Positions 22,923-32,856 are shown, counted from the stretch's first letter. The stretch is 52,458 nucleotides of DNA from an uncultured Flavobacteriaceae bacterium (GCA_947500445.1 CANMSB010000034.1:1-52458); one strand, 5' to 3'. Translations and numbers: made by a program. The notes: generated from the letters alone by a model not told the origin.

Positions 22923-25900
22923 TCAACGAAAGTTGTAGGATAGCCCCAATTGAAATACGTTGCTATTAAAATTATCGATGGTGTAAAATTCGTATCCTCC
23001 GGTAATTCGGGCAAAGTCCTTTATCTTATATGAAATCGTTCCGGTATAGCGTTCGAAATTCGGTTCACCACTTTCCGCAAAAATGGACAGGTCGGCGTTC
23101 ATTTGAAAGGCCGTTTTTTCCGATCCAAGGCCCACAGCGACCCCACCGCCTCCATACATTCGGTTTCGTGCCGTCCAATACGGGAACCCGTCCCTTCTGT
23201 CGACGGTACCTGCGGTATAGGCAAGCTCTATCAATGGTGACAGCCGAAATACCTCGTTCTGAAACAGTTCGTATTCGGAACGGCCCAAAACGGTGAGGTC
23301 CGCTTCGCTATCGGTATAATGGTTGGCCTCCAAAGACAGGATCTGTTTGGTTTTTGGTGCGATCAACAGTTCGTTGTAATTGGTCAGTTGGGTCCTATAA
23401 ATATTCAAAATATGCCCCGGTCCGGTCCGTACGGGAAAATGTTCCAATCCTAAGGAACTGAAACGTTTTTCTGCATTAAAATTGACCGCTACCCCTAATT
23501 GATAGTACAATTCGTTCAGATCATCACGTTCGATACGGGCACGACCCGACCACGCAGCGCCGTCGGTGGTGTGCTGCCGCACCCGATATTCCAGACCGTA
23601 AAGGTTTCGTGTACCGTTGGTATCGCTTTCCGGAATAAAATTTATCGGATACATAAAACTTTGCGTTCCCGAAATGCTGTGCACGTTAAAATGGGAATCG
23701 TACAGGTTGTAGCTCACCGTATTGGAGATGGTGTTGGGGTCCAATTGGTCGTTTATGGCGTAACTGTTGGTACTGACCGAATTTCCTTCTTCCATCCTGA
23801 GGGCACTGTATAGGTTTTTGCGCACACCGCTATACAATACCTCCCCGGAGTGCTGCAACAGACCCCTTTTTTGAGCGCTGTTCAGCTCTTCCGCTTTTGC
23901 GTTGATAATGTTTCGGAGTTTCCCCTGATCCATGTGCTTCGGCAGTGCGGCCGAAATAGCGGCCGCCCCGTTAACGTCGCCACGGTACAAACGTAGGGCC
24001 GCCATATGCAATTGGGCACTATAGTCCTCCGGATGAATGGCCATATGGTCGGCATACATCTTTTCCACTTCCCCATACTCCTTCAGCTCATAGCGCCAGG
24101 AGAGTTTGGAGGTAATCGGAACCTCATCGTTGCTACAAGCGCCCCAGGCCAGGGCCTCCCTATACAATTTGTAATCGGCATAGGCATAAGCGATGCCGGT
24201 AGCGTGTTTTTTGAGTTCGGGGGCACAAACCGCTTCGTTACGTATTTCCCGAATGGCCCGTTCGGTATCGTTGGCCAATAATAACTGCAGGTAAAAATCA
24301 AAATCGGTCCGTTTGAGTCGATCAAAATCTTTGGTGTTTACCAACCAGCCGTTCTTGGTTTCGGGGTCGATTTCACCGCTACATTTCTCCCATTGCAATG
24401 CCTTGTCATATCTAAAGTTATCGGCATAGGCCCAAGCAATGGCGGTGGCCATTTCCGAATACAAAGGGTCACAGGGCGAAATGGTATTCAGCTCCGGCAA
24501 TAACTGCTCAAAGTCGTTGCCCATCAAATGCTCGATATAGTTTTTGGTATTGTTTTGGTTCGGAGCGATCTTTTTTAATTTTCGCAACGCTCTTAACACC
24601 AGCTTTTTGCGCTCCGGTGTATTGAAATAAGCAACGTAGGAATCGAGCACCTCTTGGTTTTCGGTATCCGCCATGACCTGTCGGGTAAGCCATTTTTCAC
24701 GCGTAACAGGGTCGGGGTAGTCTACGGTTTTCGATACTTTCCATGAGATATCGGCCAAACGCTCCGACCCGTTTTTTTGGTAGGCCTTTTCCAGCATTTC
24801 CCATATCAAATTTCCCTGTTCCTGCCAACTAAGGTATTGTACATAGTCCAGCCATTGTCGGGTGTTCAGGCGGATTCCGTTGTTGAGTTTTACCGCTATC
24901 AGGTCCGTTGCCTCCTTCAATTTGTTTTCCGCGATCAGGTTCGTTAGTTCTTGGTTAAAGGGCGCAAGTATGCTCCGGTCCAGGTCGAACTGCTTTTTGG
25001 CGCGCCACGTCTCCAAAACGATGTTTTCATCGGAAATACCCGGCTTACGCTTTTTGGCCTGTAGATCGGGTACTTTTAAAAAGGCCTCCGGAGTTTCTAT
25101 GGTATATAAAAAACCGTTCAAAAAGGGCGTTTTACCGACATGGGATACCTCGGCAAGGCTATTATCGATAAGGTTTTCATTTTCCCGATCGCCATACATG
25201 AACCAATAATGGCCATCCTTTTGACCGGTAAGATTTTCCCCGGAAACCACGTATTCCCCATTTTCCCGAGTATGGGTAAAATAGGCATACCGCCAATTGC
25301 GTACCATGTCCGACGATGTTGTGGCGTTTTGAAAGCGGACCAGCGGATGCCGTTCTTTAAAATCGGTGATATGCTCCTTAAAACGATCGAAAAGTCCCTT
25401 AGTTCCATTTCTCGAACGCCAATTGAGGCTATTTGGATTTCTATACGCAAAATGGCCACTGGTAGCTTCGTTCGATTCGTCCGGTATCTGGAAAACATCA
25501 TCGGGGTGTACGAAATGTGTCCAGATTCCGGTAAAAAGATAAAGGGATTCCATGGCCCATAGGCCGTTTTTGTCTATTTCGTAACCGCTGGTGATTCGTG
25601 GGAAATCAAAAAATTGATCGTTCAGGGGATCGGGATCGAACTCGCGCCCCCCTCCTTCCTCGATTTCTCCAAAGTATATGCTTTGGATATATTTAATGCT
25701 CGGCATGCCCGCTTTGAGTTTGGCCAAGCCGACGCTGTCGATATAATTGGACGGTGGAACATAAGAAACGGGAAGTTCCTTAAAGTCCAAGGTTTTCCAC
25801 TTTTTTGCCGCGGCATGGAGCCCCGTTACCATATACTGTGGTTCCTCCCAATCCGAGGCCAACAGCGATACATGGTTATAGCCGTGAAAACCCAGTTCAT

Positions 25901-26927
25901 GCCCGCTGGCATACACATCGCGCCCCAACCAACTGCTTTTCTCCTGAAGCATCCCTTGTTTTTCAAAACTGTTTTTATCCCACTCCTTAAACGTAAAGGG
26001 AGGGGTCACTAGGGTATTGTAATCAAAAGTCACATAGGCCGTATACGTAATATTTTGTTCCTTGGCGTACTGTTTCATGTCGGGCCACCATACGTCGGTA
26101 ACATATTGGGCCACCGTTTTTTTCATTTCCGATGCAATGGGCTCCTTATAAATATTGTACAGCGGAGAGGGAAAATCGTCCAAAAAAATGGTAGCGGTAT
26201 TGGCTACCGGATACGGCACGCCTTCCAGGGCGAGCAATACTTGGGCGAACAACAGTCCGCGCATGGCCTTATCCATTCGCAATGTGGAATTGTACTGGAC
26301 CACTTTGCCCTTACCCAGTTGACGTTCGATGATCAAGGGGTATTCAGCATTGTCACTTCCCCCGGCGAACACCGTGGTATCGTCCGTGAAATTGTAGCGT
26401 GAAAGTCCGAGGTGTGGACTTTTATCGCCCTCGTAGTTAAAATTTTGAAGGCCGGGAAGCATCGGTCTGTTGAAACGGAAGCCGAAGGCGGTACTGTCGG
26501 TCTCAAAATTGGATGCCGGGTCGAGCCCCAACAAAAAGGCCAAGCGCTCGTCCTTTATCGTTTTGGTAAAGAACAGGGTACCGCCCTTTGCGACAAAATT
26601 TTGGAGGGAGTCGATCACCTTGTCCTCCATTCCCAAGGTTTGCGATACGCATAGCACCCGTGTGGTACCGCCCACCTGAAATTCCTTTGCAAACGTTTTC
26701 AGAGGAACGGTCCCGAACGGAAGTTTCGTATAATCGGCCAATTTTCGCACATTGGCCATTTCGTCCCTGTTTTCTGGGGACGTTTCGTCAACTATAAATT
26801 GGATAATGGCCGGTTCCCGACTCACTTCCGGAGTGTTGAATTGCTGGGTAAAATTATAGATATCCCTTTGGCATCCGACCAGGCCGAGAACGAGCAACAG
26901 AAGCGATATGGCATGCTTTAAACTCAT
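22923..26927 (-). CDS. DUF2194 deacetylase - TPR - outer-membrane beta-barrel fusion (PelA/PelB-like)
   Basis: A 1334-residue lipoprotein (lipobox LVGC, Cys19). Residues about 40-240 form an N-terminal alpha/beta domain. Residues 240-480 carry polysaccharide-deacetylase motifs: LDD (249-251), HGYNH (348-352), a PPSNY segment near 391 and HPDD at 474-477, matching CE4-type metal and catalytic positions. Residues about 640-1010 are repeated helical pairs resembling TPRs (for example IAWAYADNFRYDKALQWE, IAYAYADYKLYREALAWG). From about 1030 to the terminal arginine, preceded by phenylalanine, amphipathic strands form an outer-membrane barrel. In Pseudomonas the deacetylase belongs to PelA and the TPR-barrel to PelB; here they are one chain. 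It overlaps the upstream gene by 4 bases. Confidence 0.8.
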   Translation of the reverse strand: MSLKHAISLLLLVLGLVGCQRDIYNFTQQFNTPEVSREPAIIQFIVDETSPENRDEMANVRKLADYTKLPFGTVPLKTFAKEFQVGGTTRVLCVSQTLGMEDKVIDSLQNFVAKGGTLFFTKTIKDERLAFLLGLDPASNFETDSTAFGFRFNRPMLPGLQNFNYEGDKSPHLGLSRYNFTDDTTVFAGGSDNAEYPLIIERQLGKGKVVQYNSTLRMDKAMRGLLFAQVLLALEGVPYPVANTATIFLDDFPSPLYNIYKEPIASEMKKTVAQYVTDVWWPDMKQYAKEQNITYTAYVTFDYNTLVTPPFTFKEWDKNSFEKQGMLQEKSSWLGRDVYASGHELGFHGYNHVSLLASDWEEPQYMVTGLHAAAKKWKTLDFKELPVSYVPPSNYIDSVGLAKLKAGMPSIKYIQSIYFGEIEEGGGREFDPDPLNDQFFDFPRITSGYEIDKNGLWAMESLYLFTGIWTHFVHPDDVFQIPDESNEATSGHFAYRNPNSLNWRSRNGTKGLFDRFKEHITDFKERHPLVRFQNATTSSDMVRNWRYAYFTHTRENGEYVVSGENLTGQKDGHYWFMYGDRENENLIDNSLAEVSHVGKTPFLNGFLYTIETPEAFLKVPDLQAKKRKPGISDENIVLETWRAKKQFDLDRSILAPFNQELTNLIAENKLKEATDLIAVKLNNGIRLNTRQWLDYVQYLSWQEQGNLIWEMLEKAYQKNGSERLADISWKVSKTVDYPDPVTREKWLTRQVMADTENQEVLDSYVAYFNTPERKKLVLRALRKLKKIAPNQNNTKNYIEHLMGNDFEQLLPELNTISPCDPLYSEMATAIAWAYADNFRYDKALQWEKCSGEIDPETKNGWLVNTKDFDRLKRTDFDFYLQLLLANDTERAIREIRNEAVCAPELKKHATGIAYAYADYKLYREALAWGACSNDEVPITSKLSWRYELKEYGEVEKMYADHMAIHPEDYSAQLHMAALRLYRGDVNGAAAISAALPKHMDQGKLRNIINAKAEELNSAQKRGLLQHSGEVLYSGVRKNLYSALRMEEGNSVSTNSYAINDQLDPNTISNTVSYNLYDSHFNVHSISGTQSFMYPINFIPESDTNGTRNLYGLEYRVRQHTTDGAAWSGRARIERDDLNELYYQLGVAVNFNAEKRFSSLGLEHFPVRTGPGHILNIYRTQLTNYNELLIAPKTKQILSLEANHYTDSEADLTVLGRSEYELFQNEVFRLSPLIELAYTAGTVDRRDGFPYWTARNRMYGGGGVAVGLGSEKTAFQMNADLSIFAESGEPNFERYTGTISYKIKDFARITGGYEFYTIDNFNSNVFQLGLSYNFR

Positions 26928-28903
26928 AAGTTAAAGATCAGGTCGTTTAAGTTGGAGGCGTTTTTTTTGTTTACGATTTCGTATACCGCCAAGTATTCGT
27001 CTTCATAAAAAATAGCTATCTCACGCCCTTTTTCTTCCAAAAGGTCCAATTGGCGTTTCACGTTAAAAGCCGTTTTTGTGGGCGTTGCCAAATGATATTT
27101 ACTTTCTGATGGATCTGTTTTTGTAATGAAAACAAAAACACTCTGCGGTAGAATGTAATCGGGGTTTTCCGCTAAAAAACGTTTGTCCTCTTTTTTTATC
27201 TGATACACCGAGTCGCGTTCCGGATAATTGTTCAAAAACACGTTATAGTTGATAAAATGGTGCTCGTTAGTACTCAAAAACTGTCCGTATTGCTGGTTGA
27301 CTATGGCATAGGAATACGGCATGTTTTTACTGGACAGATCATCGTACACCTTAAGAATGTCCGCCTTTAGTTCATCTATTTCGCGATAATCGTATTGAAA
27401 AAAACCATTGGTAGCATAACCAAAGCCTACGGTCGCCAGAAAGATGAAAGCTAAGGTTATCCCTTTCAGATAATTGTCCTCCGGTATTTTAAGATTCCAG
27501 TATTGCTGTCCCGCTCCCAAAAAAATTCCGAGAACGATTACCATCAGCGGACTTAACGATTCGTAATACATATCGATATCGACCCAGGTAAACTGAAAAT
27601 ACCGAAGCGTAAGGAACAGCATGGTAAAAATCAGGAACACCTGCGCGGCCCCCCAACGTTCCCGCTTTCGGTTCCATAGGGGAATGACCATGGCGAGGAC
27701 CACAAAACAGAACGCCAGATAGCAGAGTACCAGTTTTTCCGGTACCACGATCAACTGCGGGAAATAGGTATAGGAGTTGACCAAAATAAGCGACGATCGT
27801 AAAAAATCGAGAAAAGACTTTTCGTTTACATAACAGCCGATCCCGTATACCCCTAGCACAAAGCCGGTTCCGATGGCATATGCGATCAGGCTCTTAAAAC
27901 GGTATGGCAACAATACTTTTGAACTGAACACCAAAGCAACGCCCAAAAACAGCGGCACCAAGATCAACGCAACGAACAAATTGGTAAAGGCCACCGCAAT
28001 ATACCCAATGGTCAAAAGCAGTATATAGGGCATTCTTTTGCTTTTTACCTGTTCGGGCAATGCGGAAAACAAAAGAACCGGCAACGCGAAACCCAGCGCC
28101 AGATAGAGCGAGTTATGCTCTAACAAAAGGTTGACGTTTATGGGCATGTACCTGTAAAATAGGGCAAAGAAAAGTACACTGATCATAGGGGCGATGAACG
28201 CGTCTTTCGTCAATTTCAAAATGATCCAATACAGTACGATCGACAGGCCGAAACCTTCCAGAAGGCCAAAGGAATGCATGGCCATTTCTTCACTGATACC
28301 CGTAATTTTCGCATAAAAATTGATCAAGGCCAGCTCGCCTACGAGACCGTTTGTAGTACCGAACCAGCTGTTGGAGTTAAAACTTTTGACGAGTTCCAAA
28401 TTCTTTATCCAAAGGCTCGATAGCGTATACAGGTCGTTTTTTAGGAACAGATACCGCGATGCAAAGGTACATAGCGATGTAATGGTGGCGACCAAGAGGA
28501 CAAAACTCACTTTCCTGGTGAAGAAAAAGTTTCTATTGCGCCGTATCAGGGTCCGGAGCCGTACTTTTTTCTCCATGAACCGGAAGAAGGACAATAAAAA
28601 ACGGCGTTTTTTGGCTTGCAGGCCGTCCGGGATCCGTTTCATCGATCCAAAACCGAAGTACCAAACGATAAGGCCGATCAGGAATACTGACAGAATGGAG
28701 AAAATATCGTACATGTTCAGCTGTACCAAGCTAAAAATGGTCAACATCAAAAGACTTCCAAAAAAGATGGTCCGTTTCATGATATAGTCGAGACCGTAAC
28801 GCGTTAGGGGTTGCCTTATAATAATCTGGTGTGCCAAAAGAACTCCGGCAAAAAGCAGGAAAATTCTAAAGGGTCCCAAAAGGATTTTATCGAACAACAA
28901 CAT
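26924..28903 (-). CDS. Large polytopic membrane protein of the Pel-like locus, GT-C-like
   Basis: A 659-residue protein with about 14-16 membrane helices (from residue 10 to about 515) and a C-terminal soluble part of about 140 residues. A basic cytoplasmic loop (about 90-130) separates the first four helices from the rest. The helix arrangement and the extended loop FNSNSWFGTTNGLVG recall lipid-linked-sugar glycosyltransferases of GT-C type, but no DD or similar motif can be fixed. It takes the place of the inner-membrane PelD/PelE parts of known Pel loci without sharing GAF, GGDEF or TPR features. It starts one base after the GH114 stop and overlaps the next gene by 4 bases. Confidence 0.6.
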   Translation of the reverse strand: MLLFDKILLGPFRIFLLFAGVLLAHQIIIRQPLTRYGLDYIMKRTIFFGSLLMLTIFSLVQLNMYDIFSILSVFLIGLIVWYFGFGSMKRIPDGLQAKKRRFLLSFFRFMEKKVRLRTLIRRNRNFFFTRKVSFVLLVATITSLCTFASRYLFLKNDLYTLSSLWIKNLELVKSFNSNSWFGTTNGLVGELALINFYAKITGISEEMAMHSFGLLEGFGLSIVLYWIILKLTKDAFIAPMISVLFFALFYRYMPINVNLLLEHNSLYLALGFALPVLLFSALPEQVKSKRMPYILLLTIGYIAVAFTNLFVALILVPLFLGVALVFSSKVLLPYRFKSLIAYAIGTGFVLGVYGIGCYVNEKSFLDFLRSSLILVNSYTYFPQLIVVPEKLVLCYLAFCFVVLAMVIPLWNRKRERWGAAQVFLIFTMLFLTLRYFQFTWVDIDMYYESLSPLMVIVLGIFLGAGQQYWNLKIPEDNYLKGITLAFIFLATVGFGYATNGFFQYDYREIDELKADILKVYDDLSSKNMPYSYAIVNQQYGQFLSTNEHHFINYNVFLNNYPERDSVYQIKKEDKRFLAENPDYILPQSVFVFITKTDPSESKYHLATPTKTAFNVKRQLDLLEEKGREIAIFYEDEYLAVYEIVNKKNASNLNDLIFNL

Positions 28904-29722
28904 TTATCGTTTTATTTTTTTAAACTGGGGAACATCTTGTAGGCTTATATTGGCAATAAAAAAGGGAAAACCTATCCGCTGCAACTCCCTTTCGACCTTG
29001 TTCCGCATTTGGGCCGTGTCGGCATATTCTATAAGGTAAACCGGCCGATCTCCTTTGGAAACCGCTTTTTTGATAGCGGCCACCAACCGTTTTTTTTCGG
29101 CCGCTTTTCGAAACCCGTATGCTTTGGTGTCGAAGCGGTATTCGGTCACTACCGATTCCATAATGATTGCATCGGTCCGTTCCCGCAGCTCGTCCGCCAA
29201 AAACAACCCGGAATTTTGCGCGAGAAAGGCATTCGGGTGGTTTTCGTTCAGGCTTTGTACCATTTGCAGTAGTACCCCTTTTTTATCCGTTAAACGCCCC
29301 CAGACCGATACGTTGTCGAGGTTGTCCAAGAACAGCCCATCAAAACCTTGCTCCAATATGGAAGCCGCCCTTTGTAACAGTATTTGTTGTGCATTGCTAT
29401 CCGAAATATTGATATACCGACTCCCCCAGTGTACATTTTCTTCGATCAAAAATGGGCGGAGCGCTTGAAAGCTTTCCGAGCTCGGGTGCACTTCCGTAAG
29501 GCTTAGATATCCCAGAACGCGCTTGTTGTACTTTTTAAAGTCCCGAATGGCCGCCTCGGTATAGTGCTGTGGTTCCACTATAAGAAGATCATATCCCTTT
29601 ATTTCCTCCAAATCTAATTTTCCATAAGCGATAAAAAGTCCTTTATCCTCGGGCACATCGGCGCTTGACCGGGCAGGGGCCAATAGGGGAAGGAGGATGT
29701 AAAAAAGACTAGTAAGCCGCAT
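28904..29722 (-). CDS. GH114-like endo-alpha-1,4-polygalactosaminidase domain protein (PelA hydrolase-like)
   Basis: A 272-residue exported protein (signal peptide to about residue 21) made only of a GH114-like (beta/alpha) barrel. Recognisable parts are YDLLIVEPQHYT (44-55), VLGYLSLTEVHP with the conserved glutamate E77, and GFDGLFLDNLDNV (126-138) with D133 and D136. In PelA this domain trims Pel, a partly de-N-acetylated GalNAc polymer. Where relatives often have an Asp after the DxxIV strand (VVDP), this has E50. It overlaps the pelG-like gene by 14 bases, so it is in the same operon. Confidence 0.82.
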   Translation of the reverse strand: MRLTSLFYILLPLLAPARSSADVPEDKGLFIAYGKLDLEEIKGYDLLIVEPQHYTEAAIRDFKKYNKRVLGYLSLTEVHPSSESFQALRPFLIEENVHWGSRYINISDSNAQQILLQRAASILEQGFDGLFLDNLDNVSVWGRLTDKKGVLLQMVQSLNENHPNAFLAQNSGLFLADELRERTDAIIMESVVTEYRFDTKAYGFRKAAEKKRLVAAIKKAVSKGDRPVYLIEYADTAQMRNKVERELQRIGFPFFIANISLQDVPQFKKIKR

Positions 29723-31316
29723 AATAATGATAATCCAAACGTTTAAAAAAATGGGCCGTTTCCTTTACGGTAAGGCCCGCAAAAACAAGAGCGCCTACCA
29801 ACATTCCCCATACACTATATTCATAGGAAACGAACCTGCTCAACAAAAAACCTACTCCAAAATTTACCAGACAGGCGATACCCAAGGCGTTCAAGGCGTT
29901 CTTTGGCCTGTTAAGCGTAAAGAGGTACAGGCTGTTCAACATCCCCCAAGTCAGAAAAAAATATCCGATACCGCCCAAAATACAGACCTTAACACTCAGC
30001 TGGTTCAGGGTTTCCCCGAATTGCGCTTCATATCCCCAAGGTTGTGTTGTTACCAAATAGATCAGTCCGGCGGTACCAAGGGCAGTGATGAAAAGGATGG
30101 CAATATGGCCCCGATACATCGACCGAAAACGACGATTGAAATTGTTTCTTTCCGAGAACGGGGTGTTGGACTGGTAAACGTCCATAAACTTGCTAAAGGC
30201 CGCAATGGCGTACTCCATAACTCCGGCAAGCATAAAAAACATGAGAATTGCCAAGTCCATCCCAATTTCATAGTCTTTCTCGTATAGCAATAGAAATTGT
30301 CGCGTAAGCATCATGTCGGCCGACCAGGCCAAAATGCGATCGATAAAAACAAAAATGTAGATCAACATTCCATAAAAAAAGTACGGGTAGTTTTGATAGA
30401 TGACCATGAGCTGTTTGGGCGCTATGGTATTGGATACCGTTCGGGCTTTTTTACCCATGAAAAAATACTCCAGAAGGGCCTTTGACAGCAATATTGCCGA
30501 TGCTATTCCGATCCAGTGGGTCACGTAAACGTTTAAGCTAGTATAAAAATGGAGGGCCAAGGCAATACCCGTGGCCAGCATTACGGCCAACGATATGGCC
30601 CACCGTTTCTTTATGGTATGAAAAGGCGCCATAACGAGTAAGAGCATCCCGATCAAAAGCGCATAAAACAGTGTTATGAGCACAAAAGAGGAGGGATAAA
30701 GAGAGAGAAAAAAATTGATCAACGCCAGTGCAAAAAAGGTGTATAAAATGCCCTTGATACCTGAACCAATAATTTTATCGATGACCATTTTCGCTTTCAC
30801 ATATTCCCGATGATGCCAATAAAAGGAGGCCTGCCTTCCCATAACCTGCACGTAGCCCCCAGAAATGATCAACCCTAAAATAACGCCAGCTACCACTGCT
30901 GTGGATTGCACAATGTTAAATCCGATAAAGGTCCACAACGAATACCCAAAAATAATGATGGCAGCCACCTGTAAAAAAATTGGCAACAGGTGAAATATGC
31001 CCAAGGGATAAAACTGCGCAAAAAGACGTGTCTTCACCCAGAGGTAACTTGAAACGGGCAATTGTTTTTCTTTGCGCCGTTTTTTGGCCCGTTCGTTATC
31101 GTTTTGAAGTGCTTTTGGATCTTTGTTCTTTAGTTCCTGATAAAGATGCTTGGAAAGATCCATTAGGGTGACAAAACCAAAATCCTTAAAAACATCTTTT
31201 TCGCGAATGCCAAATGACTCCAAGGCGGCCAAAACGACCATTGGGCTTACGGGGTTTCCGATCTTTGAGATCAATTGATCGGTAGTACGGGCTATATTTT
31301 CTTTAATTTCTCGCAT
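29709..31316 (-). CDS. pelG: PelG-like exopolysaccharide transporter with N-terminal extension
   Basis: A 535-residue protein with about 12 membrane helices of the MATE/Wzx-related PelG family. Signature segments are YPYFFYGMLIYIFVFIDR with ILAWS, and GMDLAILMFFMLAGVMEYAI. PelG moves the nascent Pel chain across the inner membrane with PelF. About 100 residues precede the first helix: a helical, charged segment (IREKDVFKDFGFVTLMDLSK, then a KKRRKEKQ cluster). PelG of Pseudomonas is about 456 residues and lacks this. It follows the pelF-like gene by 31 bases. Confidence 0.88.
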   Translation of the reverse strand: MREIKENIARTTDQLISKIGNPVSPMVVLAALESFGIREKDVFKDFGFVTLMDLSKHLYQELKNKDPKALQNDNERAKKRRKEKQLPVSSYLWVKTRLFAQFYPLGIFHLLPIFLQVAAIIIFGYSLWTFIGFNIVQSTAVVAGVILGLIISGGYVQVMGRQASFYWHHREYVKAKMVIDKIIGSGIKGILYTFFALALINFFLSLYPSSFVLITLFYALLIGMLLLVMAPFHTIKKRWAISLAVMLATGIALALHFYTSLNVYVTHWIGIASAILLSKALLEYFFMGKKARTVSNTIAPKQLMVIYQNYPYFFYGMLIYIFVFIDRILAWSADMMLTRQFLLLYEKDYEIGMDLAILMFFMLAGVMEYAIAAFSKFMDVYQSNTPFSERNNFNRRFRSMYRGHIAILFITALGTAGLIYLVTTQPWGYEAQFGETLNQLSVKVCILGGIGYFFLTWGMLNSLYLFTLNRPKNALNALGIACLVNFGVGFLLSRFVSYEYSVWGMLVGALVFAGLTVKETAHFFKRLDYHYYAAY

Positions 31317-31347
31317 GGGGGAGCTAGACCGAGGTCAGCGTGCTGTG

Positions 31348-32856
31348 TTAGGCATATTTTTTAGGGATTTTGTTTTGGTCCGTATGAAGGTCTTGGTATG
31401 TTTTTTCGAAAGCGCTGGTAAAACTTTCGATCGTAAAATTCGCTATGATCTTGTTTCTTGCATTTTCCCCCATCCAATTACGGAGGCTTTTGTTTTTAAG
31501 GAGTTGCACCACCTTTTCGGCGATTTCTGCTACGTCTTTCGGTTTACAAATAAAACCGCAGGTATCGTCCAATGCTTCGGAAACGCCCCCTACATCGGTG
31601 GCCACCACAGGTATTCCACAGCTCATCGACTCGATTACGGTATAGGGAAAACCTTCCGATATGGACGTAAGTATCGATATGTCGCCCTCGGCGTATAACT
31701 TTTCTGGACTACTGTGAAATCCTTTGAGAAAAAAGTGTTCCTCAAGACCCAATTCGTCGATCAACGCCTCGCATTCCAGCGTATATTCCGGAACGGCATC
31801 TTTGTTTCCGTACACTAAAAAACGTACTGTAGGGAGCTGTTTTTTTACTTCCGCGCACGTGCGGATCATCGTAAAAATATCCTTGAGGTCGAAAATCCGT
31901 GCAGCGGCAACTACGGTGGGAATTCCGTTGAGCGCTTCCGGTTTGGGCACCGGTTTAAAAAAGGTATGGTCCACACCGTTATAGATAACGCTTATTTTAG
32001 CGGTATCGGCCCCATAAAAACGCTCCCAAGCCATGTTGAATTTACTGACCGTAGTAATTTTAGAGGCGTGGTAGTACACCAAACGGGTGATGCACTCCGA
32101 AAAACGGATCAGCATTTTTTTAAGGAAGTACGAGTAATCCGCAGTGCTTATGGCGATAAGTCGTTCGCGTATGAACACCCCGTGTTCCGTTACTAAAATG
32201 GGGGTATCGTACTTGTATTTTAAGGATAACGCGGGAAGTACGGCAATACCCGAAATGGTCACATGGGAAATGTCGGCCTTGGGAACATCGATCGCGATCG
32301 GTATAAGAAAACGATAGATCCAACGCATTGCCGTGGTCACGTCCTCCAAAGTCATATCGCGCAATTCCGCTTCTGGCAGCACGGTTTCCAAGGTTTCACA
32401 GAAAACGTTCCAGACCGCTTCACTGGTCATGGCCACTTTGTAATCATGGGTCTGAAAAAACAGCCACATTTTGTAAAAGCACTCGTTCAATGTAACGGGT
32501 GAATGTTTTTCCGAATAGATATGGGTAATAAAGGTTTTGAAATTTGGAACAAAAGATGCTGCAATGACCGCTTCGGAAGTGAATTCGCGGGCCCTTAAAA
32601 TTTCGGAGTACTTAATATCGTAATCCACGCAATCGAAGGGCTCTTCGGGAGACCACATAGGTACCTGAATAACCTTCCGGACCGAATCGCTGAGCGTATA
32701 TTTCGGTTCGAGCTCTACCTCCGCGTTGATCGAATAAAGGTAGTATTCGCTATTGCGTACCCTATTGCATAAATCGTGTGCCCATGTGGAGACACCGCCA
32801 GTATTGAACGGATACGTACCTTCTGCAATCAGAAGGACTTTTATTTTAGGTTTCAA
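31348..32856 (-). CDS. pelF: PelF-like GT4 glycosyltransferase
   Basis: A 502-residue cytoplasmic GT-B enzyme. The N-terminus VLLIAEGTYPFNTGGVSTWA is the PelF signature. LVTEHGVFIRER (221-232) is also typical, and the C-terminal domain has the EX7E motif (E401 and E409 in EGFPYTVIE). PelF uses a UDP-sugar to extend the Pel polymer and works with PelG. The only start is a TTG at 32856. It begins the main operon; about 160 bases upstream, with two small inverted repeats (near 32920-32940), may carry its promoter. Length equals the Pseudomonas enzyme. Confidence 0.92.
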   Translation of the reverse strand: MKPKIKVLLIAEGTYPFNTGGVSTWAHDLCNRVRNSEYYLYSINAEVELEPKYTLSDSVRKVIQVPMWSPEEPFDCVDYDIKYSEILRAREFTSEAVIAASFVPNFKTFITHIYSEKHSPVTLNECFYKMWLFFQTHDYKVAMTSEAVWNVFCETLETVLPEAELRDMTLEDVTTAMRWIYRFLIPIAIDVPKADISHVTISGIAVLPALSLKYKYDTPILVTEHGVFIRERLIAISTADYSYFLKKMLIRFSECITRLVYYHASKITTVSKFNMAWERFYGADTAKISVIYNGVDHTFFKPVPKPEALNGIPTVVAAARIFDLKDIFTMIRTCAEVKKQLPTVRFLVYGNKDAVPEYTLECEALIDELGLEEHFFLKGFHSSPEKLYAEGDISILTSISEGFPYTVIESMSCGIPVVATDVGGVSEALDDTCGFICKPKDVAEIAEKVVQLLKNKSLRNWMGENARNKIIANFTIESFTSAFEKTYQDLHTDQNKIPKKYA

